A stretch of 64,000 nt of DNA from Dromaius novaehollandiae (taxonomy: Eukaryota > Chordata > Aves > Casuariiformes > Dromaiidae), in NCBI RefSeq assembly GCF_036370855.1, contig NC_088117.1, positions 5,146,001 to 5,210,000 of the forward strand, read 5' to 3'. The notes under the pieces are model-generated. The model saw only the letters and a list, made by a program, of their open reading frames with translations, was not told the origin of the DNA and made no database searches. Shown one piece after another: positions 59,164-64,000 of this stretch. Within the stretch, counting starts at the first letter, position 1; each line of letters starts with the position of its first letter. The position numbers were made by a program, and so were the translations under genes.

Positions 59164-62100
59164 GTGAGTGATAAAGATGTTTCCTCTTTGTAAAGCATTC
59201 TTGTGAGGCACTAAGAAGGAAAGACAAATATGCGTTAAGCTCTGTTCTGATTTCTTATCATTCCTCTAATATATAGTCAGGGGAAAAAAAGTATTTCACG
59301 ATTCCCAGATACTGGCTCACAACCAGGAAAATATTAGGTTATAAACCCAAAGCATATTATGGTATTTGTAGATGATGTCAAGCTGAAAATATTTCACCTT
59401 TTAAGTGAAGCTACTTTACAGGGCATTCACTCCATGGGAGCACTTTGCAAAGAAGATTGGGGGGATAGGTGGGGGAGTGCTAGAGGGAAGCGAATTATTA
59501 ACCTTAGCCTGTTACGATATGATCCTTAGTTCATTATCTAGTTTGTGTTCAATTAATTTTCCTCACAAAATGCAGCACACATGCTGTTTTTCTCTGCCAA
59601 TGTGCAAAAGAGCAAACTGTGAGATCCTTGTATTTCTAATGTTCATTTGAGTGGAACTGGAAAGAGTTCACTGCCCTGCAGATTGTCCTGTGTGTTTCAT
59701 AACTCGGTTGTTGAATACGGCTGCTGTAACCCAGGAATCCAGACAAAGCTATGCATCCTAGCAAATGAGTCATTGCCCTGACACCTGCAGTGCCACTGGA
59801 CCTCTGTTGCTTGCAGAATATCAAATGAACCTCAAAAGGTTCAGAAGGCACCCACTGGGTCTGCACATACTTATCTTGACTGTGTGAACTTCCCTAGGGC
59901 TGCAAACCTGATCTGGTAATCTTGTAAGAGCAGGGACTAGCACAAGTTTTCCAGACATTTCTTTAGCTTGTTCAGACCTTCCTAGACTGGAAGTGAAGTC
60001 CAGTTTAGGCAAAGTTTGATCTTCTTGAAAGGCTATTTCTATCAGTTTTTACATTACCCGAGCCCAAACTGAGCAAAACAAAAAAGATGTGGCAAATGTA
60101 GAGGCCAGATGAGGAGAACTATTATGGTGTGCATTATTTTGAAACATATTATGGAAGTTGAATTACAAAGCAGCAACCTTGCACTCAAGCTATCAGAGTC
60201 AGGGAGGCTTTTCTATGTTCAAAAGCACATTACCCCCTAACCTAGATTTTAAAATCTCCTTATGGTCTCCTCTCTCCATAGCTGAGAGGCTCCATGGACA
60301 GACTAAGCAGGTGAAGCTGGCCTCCCCATTTTATTATGACATCCAGGATTGCAGCTGCTCTGCAAGAAGCGCGAGCAAACTTCCCTTCCCTAGGAACCAG
60401 CCCTGACAGGGGTCCGAACAGTGACTCCTGCCGAGCAAGGCTGGAAATAAAGCCCCTTCCACTCCAGCCAGCCTGCAGCACCACCTCCATGTGCTCCTGC
60501 TGTCAGAGCCTGAAACAGAAGAGCTATGAATGCCCGCACCAGCCCCGCAGTAACTCCGATTGCTTGTGACTGTGCAACAGTTTGGGTTGCCTTTGGGAAA
60601 CTTTACCCTTAATGCTACTGCTGGAAAGAAGTAAGGCTGCAGTAAATCTGATCTTCCCCTAAATGGGTGTTTTCACAGCTTCCCTTAGTGTTGCCGTGGA
60701 AGGGAGCGGAGAAAAAGGGGAAGGCTCTAGAGCACCAAGAAGATCCTTCCACAAGAGGGCTGGGGCTTGCTCAAAGCCCTAATGGGTTGTTCTGTCACTT
60801 CATTAAGCTAATTGTCAACATCGTGCCTGAGCAAAACAATTTAAATTCAGCCCCTACAGTGTATTGACAGAATTCATTGACCAAAGAGAGATCTCACGAG
60901 AAAAAGACATTAACCGACAGTTTAAAGTTGACTCACAGTGGAAAAAAAGTAAAAATAAATAAATAATGGTCATAATTTCCTGTCATAATAGCCCTCCCAG
61001 ACCTGTGCTTGGTCTGTAAGAATTCATCTTTAATCTTTTTTACTCTCTTCTATAAATCCAATATGTACTTAATAAAAAATATGAAATATGTCCTGTGGTG
61101 CAGATCTAAAGGCTGGGATAGAGATTGCCTGGGTGAGGGAGTTTATCTTTTCTGTAAAACTGCAGTTGATTTAGATTCTTGACAGCTGTGAAAAATACAA
61201 ATTTTCAACAAAGGCAAAAATAAAATCACCCTCTCCAGCTGCCTCCGGGCTGTCCAATGCCAGAACTATTTAGCCAGCCTTTATTTTGAAGGTACCTCCT
61301 GCTGAGGAATTTCACCAGTACTCCTGGAACTGGAAAACAAACTCCAAAAGTATCTTTGGGAAGGAGACTCTTGCAAAACAATATACCTAGATACTCTCAG
61401 GATGTAAATGGTTCCACCTGGGCAGAGCCCAAGCACTGGAGGAATCAAGTATATATTGTATAAAGGGGGAGAGAAGGATACAGAGAATACAAGGATCACA
61501 GTAGCTGTGTAATTGTATGTCTGTATACTGGTAATTGGACCTGTGGAGGGCTGGTATGAGGACCGGTTCAATGCCCTGAAAAGGGGTGCACAGACTCTGA
61601 ATGTGATCCCAAGAAAGCATTGATGTGTCATAATAGGCAGGATGTTGCAGTGCGATTAACTCCCTCTTTTGTGTTTGTATTCAAATCTGCAACTCCATTA
61701 CTTTATGCATATGTAAACATACAGATATACTTATGTGCATGTATGCATGCACGTGACCCTTCTCTGCACTGTGTGCATGCATTCACATATGCCCACACAC
61801 ACAGTGTTCTCTTCTCTCTCTTGCATATCTATGTGTGTGTCCTTGCAAGACATACAAAGTAGTCCTTCCTCTCTGTTCAGCATTAATAAAATTTCACCTG
61901 GAGCACTGTGTCATGTTTGTGCACCGAACTTGAAGGAAAATGTGAGACAACTGGGAAAACCAAAGGAGAACAGTCAGGGAGGTCTAGAAGATGACTTGAG
62001 CTACAAGGAAAGGTTGAATGGATTAAGGTTGTTGAGACTAAAGGAAAAGAGCCTGAAGTGGGGATGATGACAAACTCATAAAAGCTGATGAAAGGGGAGA

Positions 62101-63622
62101 AGAATCTTGTTATTTGTATCCATGCTAGTCAGGACTTGAAGCTATGAACTTCAATTACCAAAAATTTGATTCAGATTAGATATTAGGAAAATCCATCTAA
62201 TGGTAAGGATACCAAGTGTTGAACTTGATTGCTGGGGCAGTTGTGTCATCAGAGGTTATAAAAAGACAATAGGCCAATATATTTCAGGGATGATATAGGC
62301 CTAATTGGTCTTGTTTTGTTTGGGAGCTGAATTAGATGGCTTTTTGAGGTCTTCTCAGTCTTATTTTTCTGTAATTCCATGATTATTGCAAAATAAGTTG
62401 CTGAGCAGATGAAAATGAAGAGTCTATGGTATGTCAGAACCTGGTGATCTCATCTTCTCTGTGTTAGAGTCACTGATAAAATTCCTCCTGCCAAAACCTT
62501 TTCTCTCCTCATGACACTAAATCAATATTGCACCATATCCAAGATTGGTTTTACTGTTATTTCTTTCCCAAAGCAGCCTCCCCTTCTTTTGGTAGGCAAT
62601 ATATACAAACAGTTTTAACTAAAAGGCTTGGAAAAGTTGAGGCCAACAAGATAAATAGACAATATAGAGGGCATATCATAAATCCAAAGCTACATCTAGC
62701 TGAGCTAAAAATATAATTCTTACGATTAATTCAATATACTGTAAAGCCTCAGTAATTTACTATTTGCTTATCTACACATCCCATAATTCACACAACAAAA
62801 AAATCACCATACCATTTCTTTGCACATATTTAACAACCACAGAGATCTTTTAGAGCTATCATGTTCCAGGATTTCAAATTTTTTGACACATTAGACTTAT
62901 GCATATTCATTAGTGGACTATGCAGTACTGTCACAGACAGTTCAGATCAAACTAGGCTTGACTGAGTATATGAACAGAGTATATTAATGATGGTTACTTC
63001 AAAGCTGTCTATATGATCAAAGCACACCGCACAAAAATCTCACGCTTCCTAGCACTGTGCATATTCTTTTTTTGTCCAGCTATTAGTTTGCAAATATTGG
63101 CAACACATACTATGATTCTTAGGGTGTATCGTAAGTTAGTAGCTTTCTGTTGTATCTATACTCCCCAGAATAACGTGCAGTGAATGTTCCAGGTATGTTT
63201 TATTTGCCTTTTGGTATCAAATGCATTGCTTACATTTATCTGGGGGGAAGCATTCTGTTTAAGAACACTACATGATTTGAAATTACATTGTATGAGGTGA
63301 TTGCATGGGGGAATTTTGTCTGAGTTAAAAACAAGCCAACTGAATTGACCATATTCACTAGGAAGACTCATTGTCACTATGTTTTGGTTTAGGACATTGG
63401 AGTTTGTCCCCTGATTCCTTATCCTTAGAATCCCTGATTGCAGATGGGATTAAGTCTTGCCATGTGGTTTCTCTTAGGAGATAAGGTGTCTGATTGTGCC
63501 AAAAGGCTGTCTACTATGGAAGATCAGATGAACTGCTGGTGGATCTGCCGTTAGAAAAGACTTCTCTTGCTTTTTCTAAGAGACAAGGCAAATGCAGGTC
63601 TTCTTTTCTTTTCTCCTTGTAG
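59164..63622 (+). other. PAPPA: PAPPA intron 3 (4,459 nt)
   Basis: The intron runs from GTGAGT to the acceptor TTCTCCTTGTAG. Apart from the CR1 relic at 61860-62385 and short TG/CA/TA-rich sequence near 61700-61800, nothing is recognised. Open frames are short and unlike known proteins. Confidence 0.95.
61860..62385 (+). mobile_element. CR1 LINE 3'-end relic
   Basis: Landmarks on the + strand are TTCACCTGGAGCACTGTGTC, a diverged middle with GACTTGAGCTACAAGGAAAG and GTTGAGACTAAAGG, then AGATTAGATATTAGGAAAATC, then GATTGCTGGGGCAGTTGTG, then GGGAGCTGAATTAGATGGC, TTTTTGAGGTCTTCTCAGTC, and an end at TGTAATTCCATGATT. This is the usual CR1 3' terminus with the ATTC-ATGATT tail. It is decayed with no frame. 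Confidence 0.88.
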
Positions 63623-63916
63623 GTGGCATTGTGCTGAATCCCTCCTTCTATGGAATTCCTGGCCACACACACACGATGATCCATGAAATTGGGCACAGCC
63701 TGGGACTCTATCATGTCTTCCGGGGTATCTCAGAGATCCTCTCCTGCAGTGATCCGTGCATGGAAACTGAGCCCTCCTTTGAGACTGGGGACCTCTGCAG
63801 TGATACAAACCCTGCTCCTAAGCACAAGCTGTGTGGGGATCCTGGACCTGGCAATGATACGTGTGGTTTTCACAGTTTTCTAAACACACCGTTCAGTAAC
63901 TTCATGAGTTATGCAG
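63623..63916 (+). CDS. PAPPA: PAPPA exon 4: zinc-binding active site and Met-turn
   Basis: This exon encodes the end of codon 538, residues 539-635, and the first base of codon 636. It carries the catalytic motif [11 protein letters not shown] at residues 558-568: His558, His562 and His568 would bind zinc and Glu559 is the catalytic base. The Met-turn Met632 in NFMSYA completes the metzincin core. Cys-rich segments between them ([22 protein letters not shown]) match the family, and Asn-Asp-Thr in the latter is a sequon. All key residues are present, so the enzyme should be active. Residue numbers run four below the human protein, all from the shorter prepro region. The donor GCAG|GTACTC is weak after +3. 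Human pappalysin-1 has Asp as the next residue, which fits a codon split after G. Confidence 0.96.
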
Positions 63917-64000
63917 GTACTCAGCCTTCCTTGGTTTGCTGTTGGGGACTTTGTTTGGGTGGGAATAAGGAACAGCAATATTACCTCTGATTTCTACAGT
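63917..64000 (+). other. PAPPA: start of PAPPA intron 4 (truncated by the window)
   Basis: Only 84 nt are visible. Reading through the donor would add 24 unrelated residues and stop at TGA (63988-63990), so intron retention would give a protein cut just after the Met-turn. The remaining PAPPA exons are beyond the right edge. Confidence 0.85.

Noticed and set aside
1..64000. CRISPR arrays, bacterial operons, integrated viruses or a multi-gene novel system
   Set aside because: The window is one vertebrate gene with large introns. No regularly spaced repeats, no viral coding frames or LTR pairs, and no second gene were found.

Overview
This is vertebrate nuclear DNA. It carries the 5' end of one protein-coding gene on the + strand, PAPPA (pappalysin-1, pregnancy-associated plasma protein A), with about 5 kb of upstream flank. 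Four coding exons are visible: 5343-5739, 32598-33666, 59018-59163 and 63623-63916. They join in frame (phases 1, 2, 1, 1) into the first 635 complete residues of a preproprotein that is about 1,620 residues long in known family members. In order these residues hold a signal peptide, an arginine-rich propeptide, a laminin-G-like domain, two Lin12/Notch repeats and the zinc-protease core with [11 protein letters not shown]. The rest of the gene lies beyond the right edge.

Host: probably a sauropsid (bird, crocodilian or turtle). The encoded protein is clearly diverged from the mammalian one. The recognisable interspersed repeats are old CR1 LINE 3' ends and MIR/CORE-type SINE relics, with no Alu-, B1/B2- or L1-like sequence. 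The repeats are few and heavily mutated. The species cannot be fixed from the sequence alone.

Layout: 1-3770 is AT-rich flank with nothing coding. 3770-5342 is a purine-rich proximal promoter and leader region, with a CTCF-like site, a G-run cluster, a TATAAAG box and then about 490 nt with no ATG before the start codon. Intron 1 (26,858 nt), intron 2 (25,351 nt) and intron 3 (4,459 nt) contain only decayed CR1 and MIR copies, simple repeats, homopolymer tracts and short tandem duplications. Intron 4 is entered at 63917.

I found no second gene, RNA gene, CRISPR array, endogenous virus with coding capacity, or new multi-gene system. The findings are structural or regulatory points: promoter architecture, non-B DNA tracts, splice-site oddities, an apparent extra glycosylation sequon and a recurring ancient motif. 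Most are of modest interest.
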